A DNA stretch of 64,000 nucleotides from Nostoc sp. MS1 (GCF_019976755.1 NZ_AP023441.1:62001-126000), one strand, 5' to 3'. Shown: positions 10,209 through 19,338, counted from the first letter of the stretch. The notes: generated by a model from the letters alone, not told the origin. Made by a program: numbers and translations.

Positions 10209-10868
10209 TTAATTAATTACAAGAAATAAATGAAGAATTGTCATTAAATCATTTTGACCGTCTTGAACATGACGAGTACGATATATGTTTTGTTTTGTAC
10301 TAAAGCTTGGCTCATCTGACCAATCTTCTTTTAAAGAGATATCATTTTTATATTTATTCAGGCGAGCGCAAATCAAACTAATACACTCACTAACTTTCCC
10401 ATCAATCACAAAACCTAACATTGCTGCATAGTCATGACCTAAACTATAAGTACCTACAATAAATCTTTTTATACCTTCTAAAACGTACTTTGTTGCTAAA
10501 TCTCTATCTGGTTTCGTACTGCTTATTTTCTTACACTCTATACCAAAGTAATCTTCAAGACTATTGCATGAGTAAACCATTTTAAAATCTATAAAACCAT
10601 CTGGCTTTAAGCTTTTGTCAGAACGTCTTGTTGCTGCTTCATTCTCAATTCTTGGTGGCCCATGTATACCTCGACGCTTCTTTTCAGCCCACATCTCATT
10701 ATGTAATGCTCCAGCAATAGTATCTTCGTCACTTTGGGTATTAATTTCTGGTTTTTGACATACTTTAATCCAAGCTGCTTGGATGAGATCAAGGACTGTT
10801 GCAATAATGTCATATCGCTGAATAAATGATGGTTCTCCAACAGCCCCTGAGTCATCCAATGGCAACAT
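10209..10868 (-). CDS. PD-(D/E)XK-like nuclease candidate of an R-M cassette
   Basis: A 219-residue protein with a possible PD-(D/E)XK nuclease core. PDGFID starts at residue 89, and after about 20 residues comes GIECKK with E111, C112 and K113 on a predicted strand. E74 and E76 lie upstream as further candidate metal ligands. The start ATG (10866-10868) is 3 bp after the TGA of the large DNA methylase, so the two genes are almost certainly cotranslated. In this position a small ExK protein is most simply the restriction or nickase subunit. The assignment to a nuclease is inferred from the motif spacing; it could instead be an inactive specificity partner. Confidence 0.7.
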   Translation of the reverse strand: MLPLDDSGAVGEPSFIQRYDIIATVLDLIQAAWIKVCQKPEINTQSDEDTIAGALHNEMWAEKKRRGIHGPPRIENEAATRRSDKSLKPDGFIDFKMVYSCNSLEDYFGIECKKISSTKPDRDLATKYVLEGIKRFIVGTYSLGHDYAAMLGFVIDGKVSECISLICARLNKYKNDISLKEDWSDEPSFSTKQNIYRTRHVQDGQNDLMTILHLFLVIN

Positions 10869-10871
10869 AGC

Positions 10872-13800
10872 TCAATTTTTCCTAAAGTGTTCAATTAAAA
10901 CAGTATCAGCATCATTCAACCCAACAGAACGACTCCAGTAACGCAGTTGAGCAGGTTTAATAATATACAAGTATTCACCTGCATAAATTCTGGCATTTCG
11001 TCGGGTGAAAACGCGGTCAGCCAATTGTGGCGGTAATTGTTCCGCAATGCTTTTCAGCACAGTCACCAAATCCCCAGTCTGAACAGTTTGTATAACTGGC
11101 TCACGACCTGGATATGGTACTATGCTAAATTTAACCACCTGTAATGGTGTTTTAGGAATAGTAAATATATCAGCAACTATACTTCTTTGGTTAAGTGTTT
11201 GAAGAAAAGGTTTGATAACACTCATGAATTGTATAGCATATGCTTCTAAATCAATAGCTAGAGGTGTTTTTAAGGCTACTGACTTCTTTCGTTTGTTCCA
11301 TATCTCAATCGTAAACTTTAATTTATCTTGAATTATAATTTTTTCTTCCTCATTTAAACCGTATAGATTAAATACAGCTTCGTCAAGTTGTCGTTGAAGA
11401 TTTACAGATATATCTTGATTACTGAATTCACATAGTTGTCTTTCTATCTCAATAATTCGGTTGATGATTACATCATTAGTTTCATCGGGGAAAGGAAAAG
11501 GTAAGCGTTCTAAATCTTGAGTTTTTATTTCATCCCTCTCAATTCCCCATGAAGAAGCTGTTAAAAATAAAAAATAATTTGTTAAAGAAGAATTAAGAAC
11601 ACCATTGAGATAATGAGCTAAACTTGTTTGCTCATGTGGAATCGAAATTCCAATGTAAGTATCTACATAAACAACATCTTCTTCACTAAAAGCTGAGAAG
11701 AAACCTGAAGTTTTTAGTCCTCTAGTTGCAATTACTAAGGGACTTTTATAGATATTAAAATTTCTAGGACGTTCAAGCTTATTTATCAATAGTGGTTGTA
11801 ATTTATTCATATCTATTTTGTATCTTGGCATTTTGCTAGAGGGGAGAAATTTCTTACCGTATAGCTCTGGAACTTCATCTCCTCCACTGCCAGCAAAAAA
11901 ACCTCTTCCAAAATTCCAACCTTCTTGATTAAGAAGTTCCGACAAAGGTGGAAAAGACTGACGCAGACACTGAATTATGTTCAAATCTCTGGCATTACCC
12001 CAAGAAGCTACTTTGAGCATATCAGAGTCAAATGCTGCTTCATATATTGATAGCTTTTTTATATTCTCTTGCCCAATTTCAATGATGCCATGTCTCCTAA
12101 ATGAATCTAAATAACTCTCAGGATAAATAAAGTAAAAAGAATCTTGAGGTTGAGATTGTTTATTTTTTGCAATCAGCACCATAGCAGGTGCAGTAGAATT
12201 TGGAAATAATCTTTCATTTCTTAACTTAGAAAAGTTAATAATTACTTCTGGTTTAAACCTCAATAAAAGAGATTTTTTTGCCTCCTGAGCTTTAGATGCA
12301 GGACTAAAAAAAGGTTTTCCATGCAAAATTAAACCAATCCTAGCGTTATCTTTAGCGAAATCTCCAACACGCCAAAGAAAGGCTTGATCAGGGTTGTCAC
12401 TTCTAGCTATGGGATAACCATTTGAATAACCTATCTCTGGGCGCTTACGCTTACAGTATTGAGATGCCAATTGGTTTGATTTTGATTTTGATTTTGTCCA
12501 AGGTGGATTACCAACAATTACATCAAATTTTTTCTGTGCAAATTGTTCTATTCTGTTAAAATCAGAGGTTTCATCAAATGCGTTATTGGCAAATAAATTT
12601 TTACCTATCAGCTTTTGAAATTTTAAATCATCTGTTAATTGGCGATTTTGTTCTAACTCATAATCTAATTCCAAAGCAGTCAGATAAAGACTAAAAGCGG
12701 CGATCTGAACTGCTTCAGGATTAATATCTACACCATAAATTTGATTGTAAAGAGTTTCTCGAATTAAATTACGGGTTTGTGTTTCTCCATTAGCCCAGCG
12801 TTTAACAACTAATCTCCGCAAAGATTCTACTAAAAACACCCCTGAACCACAAGCCAAGTCTAGAACTTTAGCATTACCATCAAGTTCTTTAAATACTTCA
12901 GAAAGTACCAAATTAACTAAATTTATAGGCGTATAATGAGTACTATTTTCCTTTGCAGATTTGCGATCATTCGCATGAATAAAACTTTCATAAATTGAGC
13001 TTATTAGTTCTATGGGTATAACTTTAAAATCGTAAGCTCTCCATAAGCGCTGTTGACCTGTTGCTATTTCTTCGACACCACCTATTAAACTTTGTACAAC
13101 TTCAAGATGCTTTTTCTTTACATCATTCTTTTCTTCTGGAGTAACAGGAAATAAATCACCATTAAAAATTGTTTGCAACCAATCAAATAACTGATAAGTT
13201 GCATTTTTATCCTTTAGCAGTTCATTAAATGAATCTACTCCAAAACGATTCTTAAAAAATTCTTGGGTTAAAATACCTCTATCTTGAAGATAAGCAACAA
13301 AAACTGAACGTATTAAAATAGCATGAGCAAATCGATTCTCTAATTTTTTCTCTTTAGTTAACTTCTCTTCCGCCTCATTTAAATCTCTTACGAGAACAGA
13401 ATCTACTCTTTGCTGACGGTCAATTTGCTTTGCTTTTGCCCATTGCCAAAATTCACCTGAATCAATCTGCAAACGACTAGCAAATTGATTCATACGTTGC
13501 AAATCATTATCAGTAGTTTCAAAACTCTCGATTAAATGCCGATTTGGATTATTTTCATCTTGTTTTGTAGGTTGAGAATAGCAATTATAAAGTAATACTT
13601 CATTAGGTGTAATCACCCATAACATCGGGGCTAAACCATGATTCCAAGACAGTTTATGTAGTTTAGCTAACTCTCTAGGATTGGGTTCATTTAATTGAGT
13701 AAAATAAATACAAGGTGAACCAGATAATTCGTAGATAGCTGTAGCATTAATTTGTTCAGTATCAATTACTGCACTATATTTAATGCGTTTTTCTAAATAT

Positions 13801-13922
13801 TGGTGATTATTGCGAATATCTTCCGCTTCTGTAACGCCTGTAGTCGGTACACCATCAAGATAGAAGCCAGTATGCGCCATTACTCGCTGGTATATTTGAT
13901 TTACAGCTAAATTAGAACTCAT
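10872..13922 (-). CDS. Eco57I-like N6-adenine DNA methylase / type II restriction-modification protein
   Basis: A 1016-residue protein with an N6-adenine methyltransferase core. SAM-binding motif I is LDLACGSGVFLVES (about 354-367) and the catalytic motif IV is VGNPPW (about residues 470-475). The first 300 residues are a helical and beta region of the kind found in front of type IIG/Eco57I-like enzymes, without a clear PD-(D/E)XK motif. Residues about 620-1016 probably hold target recognition. It uses ATG 13922. It lies between a MerR-like gene upstream (36 bp) and the putative nuclease gene downstream (3 bp). The cassette is AT-richer than its neighbours and lacks HIP1 sites over most of its length, which fits horizontal acquisition. 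BREX-type methylases have similar size, but no BREX partners are present. Confidence 0.85.
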   Translation of the reverse strand: MSSNLAVNQIYQRVMAHTGFYLDGVPTTGVTEAEDIRNNHQYLEKRIKYSAVIDTEQINATAIYELSGSPCIYFTQLNEPNPRELAKLHKLSWNHGLAPMLWVITPNEVLLYNCYSQPTKQDENNPNRHLIESFETTDNDLQRMNQFASRLQIDSGEFWQWAKAKQIDRQQRVDSVLVRDLNEAEEKLTKEKKLENRFAHAILIRSVFVAYLQDRGILTQEFFKNRFGVDSFNELLKDKNATYQLFDWLQTIFNGDLFPVTPEEKNDVKKKHLEVVQSLIGGVEEIATGQQRLWRAYDFKVIPIELISSIYESFIHANDRKSAKENSTHYTPINLVNLVLSEVFKELDGNAKVLDLACGSGVFLVESLRRLVVKRWANGETQTRNLIRETLYNQIYGVDINPEAVQIAAFSLYLTALELDYELEQNRQLTDDLKFQKLIGKNLFANNAFDETSDFNRIEQFAQKKFDVIVGNPPWTKSKSKSNQLASQYCKRKRPEIGYSNGYPIARSDNPDQAFLWRVGDFAKDNARIGLILHGKPFFSPASKAQEAKKSLLLRFKPEVIINFSKLRNERLFPNSTAPAMVLIAKNKQSQPQDSFYFIYPESYLDSFRRHGIIEIGQENIKKLSIYEAAFDSDMLKVASWGNARDLNIIQCLRQSFPPLSELLNQEGWNFGRGFFAGSGGDEVPELYGKKFLPSSKMPRYKIDMNKLQPLLINKLERPRNFNIYKSPLVIATRGLKTSGFFSAFSEEDVVYVDTYIGISIPHEQTSLAHYLNGVLNSSLTNYFLFLTASSWGIERDEIKTQDLERLPFPFPDETNDVIINRIIEIERQLCEFSNQDISVNLQRQLDEAVFNLYGLNEEEKIIIQDKLKFTIEIWNKRKKSVALKTPLAIDLEAYAIQFMSVIKPFLQTLNQRSIVADIFTIPKTPLQVVKFSIVPYPGREPVIQTVQTGDLVTVLKSIAEQLPPQLADRVFTRRNARIYAGEYLYIIKPAQLRYWSRSVGLNDADTVLIEHFRKN

Positions 13923-13958
13923 TACTGCTTCCTCCTTGCCATTACCGTCTGATTTTTC

Positions 13959-14432
13959 TTACCCCTTTAAAACTATTCCTGTTCGTTTATCAAAATCTAA
14001 AACATGATGTTTCTCTGCTTCTCTGGCTAACTCTGTAATTACATCTCCAATTTCTCCAATTTCATTAATTACAACTTGTCCCTGATTTTTACCAGATGTT
14101 TCTAAAACCATCAAACCAAAATCTTGCATATCTTCAATTAAATAAACTTGTGAATTAACAAGAACAAGACGATGTTGAAAAAATGAATATTCATAATTTC
14201 TTGATTTTAAAAAGTTTAAAACTCTTCTAATTTGTTGTAATGGAAGCTTCTGACTTAATATTTCAATAGTTTTTATTTCTAGAATTTGTTGCCATTTATA
14301 AATAACTTTAGGGTGCTGAGGATTACCAAACTTTTCTGGCACTACCAACCCAGTTCTGTCTAAGTAACTGAGTCTGCCAGATTTGATGCCAGTCAAGGCG
14401 ATGGTTTCTTGTCTAGTAAATCCACTAGCCAT
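13959..14432 (-). CDS. MerR/DUF433-like DNA-binding protein of the R-M cassette
   Basis: A 157-residue protein with an N-terminal winged-helix of MerR type. It has TRQETIALTGIKSGRLSYLD as helix-turn-helix, then GLVVPEKFGNPQHPKVIYKW as wing, then helices around LPLQQIRRVLNFL. The C-terminal half (about 85-157) is a small alpha/beta domain without recognised motifs. It is first in the leftward operon, 36 bp before the DNA methylase. The likely role is control of the cassette or recognition of a DNA state. Small MerR-like proteins with this wing are often found next to toxin or R-M genes. ATG 14432 is the start. Confidence 0.75.
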   Translation of the reverse strand: MASGFTRQETIALTGIKSGRLSYLDRTGLVVPEKFGNPQHPKVIYKWQQILEIKTIEILSQKLPLQQIRRVLNFLKSRNYEYSFFQHRLVLVNSQVYLIEDMQDFGLMVLETSGKNQGQVVINEIGEIGDVITELAREAEKHHVLDFDKRTGIVLKG

Positions 14433-14752
14433 AAGAAGTTCTGCACTCCATCGAAAATATAGCGATGTTTTGTTTAAAAGCTAATCTATTTTTTAAACAC
14501 TTATTTTAAGTATACCCTAAAGTTAAGATATCTTTAAGTTTTTGTTTAAAAACCTTCAGCTTTACTTCAGAGGTTTTGTAACTCTTAGCCTCACCCCTTC
14601 AGCATTTGTAGATATCTCTGCACATCAGCTAATACCCAGCCCACAATAACCCAACTTCTGTCGGTTCCACTGCCAAACTCAATATTGCTAACTATTGACT
14701 ACCCTTTGCATGAGGACGCTACATGAGAAGCCATTGATAAAGTCAATATGAA

Positions 14753-14865
14753 GTAGGATGTGTTAGACGCAAGCAATACACACCGTCTGCTCTAGCAGTG
14801 TTGAGGCGCTTAAATCTTGCTTTTGACAAAAAATCATTTCAAAATATACGCCTAACATACCCTAC
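14753..14865. mobile_element. MITE-like element with GTAGG...CCTAC inverted ends
   Basis: The left end GTAGGATGTGTTAGACG (14753-14769) and the right end CGCCTAACATACCCTAC (14849-14865) are imperfect inverted repeats, 17 bp with a few mismatches. They enclose about 80 bp with no coding capacity. The ends resemble those at 25726-25787, so this is one dispersed family. Confidence 0.6.
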
Positions 14866-14917
14866 GGTAATTTTATTTTTACTTTATAAATACTAATGAA
14901 CTAATATTAAACTTTTT

Positions 14918-14957
14918 GGTTCTTCCGCGTAAACCTCAGCGTCCCTCCGCGTTTAAA
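14918..14957. repeat. Dispersed CGCAGAGG-type repeat (reverse orientation)
   Basis: CCGCGTAAACCTCAGCG and CCCTCCGCGTTTA are the reverse complement of the element at 8955-9000. It lies just downstream of the leftward cytochrome b-like gene's neighbourhood and has no hairpin strong enough for a terminator. Confidence 0.55.
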
Positions 14958-14969
14958 AATAAAATCTCC

Positions 14970-15692
14970 CTATTCCCCACCAGCAAATAAGGGCAAAATC
15001 AAAGCAGCCAAAATTCCCCCCACCACAATTACCTCAATAACTCCAAGAGGGAAATTATTCTGCATGAAATGATTAATTCCTCCCCCAGAATTAGCTGATA
15101 AATTACTCAACCAATTTTGCAACCGACTAAACCATTGAGTAGGGCTATCCTCTGGGCGTACTTTCCACGAAAATATAGAAAGTAACAATGGCACACCACC
15201 CACGTTGCTAGACATTAAAATATGAAGTGCCAAGCAACCAACCATGAAAACCCAACCAATTAAATGTAGATAGTACCAAGCATGATTTAATTGTCCTGTT
15301 GGCAACCATTCTTCTTTCATCATTCTGCCAGACAACACAGCTAAAACAGATGCTATTAACATGAGTGTATTGGCTATTTTTTGCAGGCTTACCCACCAAA
15401 TTGGTCTACCAACTTGAGTTAAGTTTTGTAAGGAATTTTGTTGTAACAGTCGTTTGTCTCCTGCATGAAAACTGTAGAGGGCGAAGGCGGGAAAGATAAA
15501 GAAGAAAAAGACTGCAAATGTGCCGTGGATGTCGATAATTGTACTAATGCGGGGAATCGCTAACTTACCGAATCTACCATCAAAGGTATTGTAAACTAAA
15601 AAGCCTGTGATAATGGCGGCGATCGCTAAAATTCCACTCACACCATGAAGAATTTTTAACCACAATGGTTGATAAGGCGCAGAACGAGACAT
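14970..15692 (-). CDS. Cytochrome b561-type membrane protein
   Basis: A 240-residue integral membrane protein with four to five hydrophobic segments (about residues 15-35, 60-80, 105-125, 140-165 and 215-237). Histidines lie in or near the helices (ILHGVSG, DIHGTFAVFF, WYYLHLIGW, ALHILMSS), consistent with di-haem ligation as in the cytochrome b561/Ni-hydrogenase b-type family. It would move electrons in the membrane; the donor and acceptor cannot be told. The start is taken at ATG 15692 (MSRSAP) because the frame upstream only offers TTG 15710. The gene stands alone between the R-M cassette and an adenine methylase. Confidence 0.75.
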   Translation of the reverse strand: MSRSAPYQPLWLKILHGVSGILAIAAIITGFLVYNTFDGRFGKLAIPRISTIIDIHGTFAVFFFFIFPAFALYSFHAGDKRLLQQNSLQNLTQVGRPIWWVSLQKIANTLMLIASVLAVLSGRMMKEEWLPTGQLNHAWYYLHLIGWVFMVGCLALHILMSSNVGGVPLLLSIFSWKVRPEDSPTQWFSRLQNWLSNLSANSGGGINHFMQNNFPLGVIEVIVVGGILAALILPLFAGGE

Positions 15693-15812
15693 AGTTGCTA
15701 TTTTCAGCAATATTTACAAAAATATTATTGAATAATAATAGCCTTTTGCCAATAGTTATACTAATTAAAAATTAACTACCGATATTAAAAATAGATTTAT
15801 ATTTAAAACTTT

Positions 15813-16628
15813 ATGATTAAAAGTCCACTTCGGTATCCTGGCGGTAAATCAAAAGCAATCAAGCAAATAATTGAATATTTACCAGAAAGTTTTAATGAAT
15901 TTCGAGAACCATTGGTTGGTGGTGGTTCTGTATTTATTTACTTAAAGCAAAAATTCCCTAATCTAAAGATTTGGATTAATGACTTAAATACTGAGCTATA
16001 TCTTTTTTGGAGATATGCTCAGACTAACCTATCTCAATTAGTTGCAGAAGTACGTAAAATTAAAGATAAATGTCAAGATGGAAAACTACTATTTTCAGAA
16101 TTGACAACTCTTGATGTAAATACATTGTCTGATTTTGACAGAGCAGTTAGGTTTTTTGTTCTCAACAGAATTACTTTTAGCGGTACTGTAGAATCAGGTG
16201 GTTTTTCTCAAGAAGCTTTTCATCAAAGATTTACCTATTCTTCTATAGAAAGATTAGAAAAACTAGAAAGTATTTTAACAGAAGATATAAAAATCACTAA
16301 CTTAGACTATAACCAAGTATTAAATACAGGAGGTGAGAAAATATTTATATTTTTAGACCCACCTTATTTTAGTGCTACAAAATCAAGATTATACGGAAAA
16401 GATGGTAATTTACACACTTCATTTGACCATCATAAATTTGCTCAATTACTAGAACAATGTCCCTATAACTGGTTAATTACCTATGACAACTCGCCACAAA
16501 TTCGAGCCAATTTTCCTTTTGCTTATATCTATGAATGGGAATTACAGTATGGCATGAATAACTATAAACAAAATGTTGCTGCCAAGGGCAAGGAGTTATT
16601 TATTACCAACTATATGATTACTATTTAA
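15813..16628 (+). CDS. D12-class (Dam-like) DNA adenine methylase, orphan
   Basis: A 271-residue DNA N6-adenine methyltransferase of the alpha (D12/Dam) class. The SAM-binding motif is PLRYPGGKSK at residues 5-14 and the catalytic DPPY motif starts at D182 (FLDPPYFS). The target-recognition region lies between. No restriction gene is adjacent, so it is an orphan or the surviving half of a system. Nostoc-type genomes carry several such orphan methylases, including GATC-specific ones, but specificity cannot be read from this sequence. The gene is AT-rich compared with trpD next to it, suggesting transfer. Start ATG 15813. Confidence 0.9.
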   Translation: MIKSPLRYPGGKSKAIKQIIEYLPESFNEFREPLVGGGSVFIYLKQKFPNLKIWINDLNTELYLFWRYAQTNLSQLVAEVRKIKDKCQDGKLLFSELTTLDVNTLSDFDRAVRFFVLNRITFSGTVESGGFSQEAFHQRFTYSSIERLEKLESILTEDIKITNLDYNQVLNTGGEKIFIFLDPPYFSATKSRLYGKDGNLHTSFDHHKFAQLLEQCPYNWLITYDNSPQIRANFPFAYIYEWELQYGMNNYKQNVAAKGKELFITNYMITI

Positions 16629-16651
16629 TCTTTGAATATATACAGGTTCTT

Positions 16652-16711
16652 AACTCTGTGTCTTAGGGTCTCTCTGGAATAATGATTTTTACCACATAGA
16701 CACAGAGAGTT
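16652..16711. repeat. Inverted repeat AACTCTGTGTCT ... AGACACAGAGAGTT
   Basis: The arms at 16652-16663 and 16698-16711 are inverted with a two-base insertion in one arm, and the loop is about 34 bp. The sequence belongs to the ACACAGAG family of dispersed repeats seen again near 46140-46160. It could act as a terminator for the methylase gene, but there is no T-tract. Confidence 0.5.
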
Positions 16712-16817
16712 TTAAGTCAATTAATGTGTTGGCTAGATGAAAAAATTGTGGCTCTTTCGCGTTATTCTAAAAATTAATTTTTTGCATTTAAAATTGCCTC
16801 TCAACACACATTAAGCT

Positions 16818-17933
16818 ATGACGACTTCCCCAATACTTACCCAAGATTCTACTAGCTGGTATCTCTTATTACAACAACTCATAGATGGCGAATCTTTAAC
16901 CAGAACTCAGGCGGCTGAATTAATGCAAGGTTGGCTAAGTGAAGCCGTCCCCCCAGAATTATCAGGAGCAATTTTAACTGCACTCAACTTTAAAGGCGTT
17001 TCCGCCGATGAGTTGACAGGGATGGCTGAAGTTTTACAATCTCAATCAAAAATGGGGAGTAGGGAGTGGGGAGTAGGGAGTGGGGAAAATTCTACTCAAT
17101 CCTCACTTAGCACTCAGCACTCAATACTCAGCACTGTGATTGATACTTGCGGCACTGGTGGCGATGGGTCATCAACTTTTAACATTTCTACCGCCGTGGC
17201 CTTTGTGGCAGCTGCTTACGGTGTACCTGTAGCCAAGCATGGTAATCGTTCTGCTTCCAGCTTGACGGGTAGTGCTGATGTGTTGGAAGCCTTGGGTGTC
17301 AATTTAAGCGCTCCTAGCGATAAGGTACAAGCCGCACTGCAAGAAGTCGGGATCACATTTTTATTTGCCCCTGGTTGGCATCCTGCACTGAAAGCGGTGG
17401 CTGGTTTGCGCCGAACATTAAGAATACGTACTGTATTTAATTTGCTGGGGCCGTTGGTAAATCCTCTGCGTCCTACTGGGCAAGTGGTGGGGTTATTTAC
17501 TCCCAAACTTTTGACAACTGTTGCTCAGGCTTTGCACAATTTAGGCAAGCAAAAGGCGATAGTTTTACATGGACGAGAACGGTTGGATGAGGCTGGGTTG
17601 GGTGATTTAACTGACTTAGCGGTGTTATCTGATGGTGAGTTACAGTTAACCACTATCAATCCTCAAGAAGTGGGCGTTTCACCCGCTCCTATTGGCGCAC
17701 TCCGGGGTGGGAATGTACAAGAAAATGCTCAGATTCTCAAAGACGTATTACAAGGTGAAGGAACTCAAGCACAAAAAGACGCTGTAGCTTTAAATGCTTC
17801 ATTGGCACTACAGGTGGCTGGTGCAGTTCCCTTTTTAGACCACGCGCAAGGTGTAAGTGTGGCTAAGGATATATTAAAGACTGGTAGCGCCTGGAAGAAG
17901 TTAGAGGAATTGGTACACTTTCTTGGGAGTTAG
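16818..17933 (+). CDS. trpD: Anthranilate phosphoribosyltransferase
   Basis: TrpD transfers phosphoribose from PRPP to anthranilate, the second step of tryptophan synthesis. The PRPP-binding DTCGTGGDGSSTFN is at residues 109-122, followed by KHGNRS, the GITFLFAPGWHPA block and RTVFNLLGPLVNP, all family signatures. The protein has 371 residues against about 340-350 usual. The excess is a segment at about residues 79-106 (KMGSREWGVGSGENSTQSSL and on), encoded by repetitive DNA inserted in frame between helix 4 and the CGTGG loop. All catalytic motifs are intact, so it is probably active. The 3' end overlaps the convergent aspartyl-protease gene by 71 bp. Start ATG 16818. Confidence 0.95.
   Translation: MTTSPILTQDSTSWYLLLQQLIDGESLTRTQAAELMQGWLSEAVPPELSGAILTALNFKGVSADELTGMAEVLQSQSKMGSREWGVGSGENSTQSSLSTQHSILSTVIDTCGTGGDGSSTFNISTAVAFVAAAYGVPVAKHGNRSASSLTGSADVLEALGVNLSAPSDKVQAALQEVGITFLFAPGWHPALKAVAGLRRTLRIRTVFNLLGPLVNPLRPTGQVVGLFTPKLLTTVAQALHNLGKQKAIVLHGRERLDEAGLGDLTDLAVLSDGELQLTTINPQEVGVSPAPIGALRGGNVQENAQILKDVLQGEGTQAQKDAVALNASLALQVAGAVPFLDHAQGVSVAKDILKTGSAWKKLEELVHFLGS
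17049..17137. repeat. Repeat tract inserted in frame within trpD
   Basis: The first half consists of GGGGAGTAGGGAGT units and the second half of CACTCAGCACTCAATACTCA units. Both are repeats otherwise found between genes (compare 18959-19084 and 19260-19321). Here they are translated as about 28 extra residues of TrpD without breaking the frame. Confidence 0.85.
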
Positions 17934-18918
17934 CGTCTGAGTGCGACTGGCGGCGGAACTCTACAACATTACGCTTGATAGTGACATCGTAATTACCAAA
18001 AAAGTCATGCCCTAAAAGCCCAGTTTCCAGTTCCGCCCCAGCGATCGCTACTGGTACTTTATTTACTATTACCCCTCCTACTGCCATCGAATCTACATAA
18101 CCAATCGGAAATTCCACACCCTTAGAACTAGCGGTATTAGCCTTGGCTTTACCGACAGTTACAACCCCCAAAGCATTCGCCATCTGTTGGGTAATCACAG
18201 TCCCACTTGCGCCAGTATCGACAATCATGTCAAATTGCTGCTGACCATTAAAAGTTACAGTCACAATTGGCGTACCTCCCATTCTTCTTTTAATGGGGGC
18301 GATAAAAACTTCTTGTTCTGAGCTTAAAGCGGCTGATATGGGTATATCTATTTGCTCAGATGGTAACTGTGTACTGTTAGGTGGCGGTACAGGGATGACA
18401 TACTGAGGTGAAGGGGATGGCTGGGGTGCAGCAACCGCTACCCTCCTGGGATTGGGTGAGTTTGGCAATGGTCGAGCGATCGCATTAGCTTGGCGCACAG
18501 CATACCTAATTTGACGCTGATACTCAGAAATTTTAGTTTGAGCGATCGCAAATTCAGGACTTTGTTTATCCACCTGTTTCATCAGAGCGATCGCATCATT
18601 GTATTGACTAGCCACCAAATACCAATCATCAGGTGACTGCGCCGATTGGCTAATACTCACAGCACCAGCCGCCTTATCTAACCCCATCTCAAAAGAACCC
18701 GGTTCCATTTGCGACGGTGGCACATCTACCGACGCTGGAATAGTGGGTGCTGCTTGCGGTTCATTAGGTGCTGGTGCTGGCAAATCCTCAGTTACCACAG
18801 ACTGCTGATTACGAAGAATAGCCGTTTTCTGATTGCCTTCGCTACAAGCAACACTCAAAACAGCTACAGTACCAGACAAACAAATCAGGATTGCGCGAGA
18901 TAAAAAAGGCTGAAGCAT
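17863..18918 (-). CDS. Retropepsin-like aspartyl protease, membrane-anchored
   Basis: A 351-residue protein. The start is placed at ATG 18918 because the upstream frame runs through repeat DNA and codes for low-complexity Asp/Glu/Pro. From there a signal sequence with lipobox-like end (LSVAC, Cys about 24) precedes a Pro/Ala-rich linker, a helical region (about 75-140), a second Pro-rich linker and the protease domain. The catalytic motif is MIVDTGASGTVI; flap and second half follow (GVEFPIGYVDSMAVGG, GLLGHDFFGNYDV). It should act as a dimer outside the cytoplasm, on an unknown substrate. Its 3' end overlaps trpD on the other strand by 71 bp. Confidence 0.85.
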   Translation of the reverse strand: MLQPFLSRAILICLSGTVAVLSVACSEGNQKTAILRNQQSVVTEDLPAPAPNEPQAAPTIPASVDVPPSQMEPGSFEMGLDKAAGAVSISQSAQSPDDWYLVASQYNDAIALMKQVDKQSPEFAIAQTKISEYQRQIRYAVRQANAIARPLPNSPNPRRVAVAAPQPSPSPQYVIPVPPPNSTQLPSEQIDIPISAALSSEQEVFIAPIKRRMGGTPIVTVTFNGQQQFDMIVDTGASGTVITQQMANALGVVTVGKAKANTASSKGVEFPIGYVDSMAVGGVIVNKVPVAIAGAELETGLLGHDFFGNYDVTIKRNVVEFRRQSHSDANSQESVPIPLTSSRRYQSLIYP

Positions 18919-18958
18919 AATCTCAATCTTACCTGTTCCAGCGAAGGCATTTAAACAT

Positions 18959-19084
18959 TGGGGAGTAGGGAGTGGGGAGTGGGGGAGATGAGGAAGTAGG
19001 GGAGGTGGGGGGAGAATTTTTAATTTTTTGTCTACCTTGTCTACCTCATCTCCTTCATCTCCCTCATCTTCCTCATCTCCTTCC
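18959..19084. repeat. Low-complexity repeats GGGAGTAGGGAGTGG and CTCATCTCC
   Basis: Two blocks in tandem. 18959-19004 is G-rich (GGGGAGTAGGGAGTGGGGAG type) and 19029-19084 is pyrimidine-rich (CTACCTCATCTCCTTCATCT type). They occupy the region upstream of the aspartyl protease and give its frame a spurious N-terminal extension. Confidence 0.85.
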
Positions 19085-19259
19085 GCAATAGTTGTGGCAT
19101 TTTCCCATAATTTCACTATTTTGATTTTAAGTTTTAATTAATTTACTTGCGAACGTCTAATTTACAAACTCATGGGATAATTAACACTCGCAGTATTATA
19201 GGGACTGGGGACTAGGAGCTAGAGACTAGGAAATTACAGAGAAGACGATAAGAGAGAAA

Positions 19260-19321
19260 CTCCCCGCTCTCCCTCATCTCCCTCATCTCCCCCACTCCCC
19301 ACTCCCCACTCCCCACTCCCC
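19260..19321. repeat. Minisatellite CTCCCTCATCTCC / CCCACTCCCCA
   Basis: Two copies of CTCCCTCATCT are followed by four copies of CACTCCC/CCACTCC, ending 17 bp before carA. The carA leader therefore consists almost entirely of repeat DNA. I see no riboswitch-like structure or attenuator. Confidence 0.85.
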
Positions 19322-19338
19322 AATTCTATTCATCGCTT

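Larger units (their letters stand above)
14433..14969. other. Intergenic region, 537 bp, with dispersed repeats
   Basis: This is the upstream region of the R-M cassette. It contains a MITE-like inverted-repeat element at 14753-14865 and a CGCAGAGG-type repeat at 14918-14957. A 34-codon leftward frame without a start (14591 to about 14698) has coding-like sequence, including FGSGTDRSWVIVGW, and may be the remnant of a lost gene. No RNA gene was recognised. Confidence 0.5.

Noticed and set aside
14591..14698. Coding-like leftward frame of about 34 codons (contains FGSGTDRSWVIVGW)
   Set aside because: It has no start codon and stops in all frames upstream; perhaps a remnant of a gene, but I cannot identify the parent.
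18919..19116. N-terminal extension of the aspartyl protease with runs of Asp/Glu and Pro
   Set aside because: It is encoded by low-complexity repeats, and a signal peptide begins at the internal Met (18918), so it is not part of the protein.
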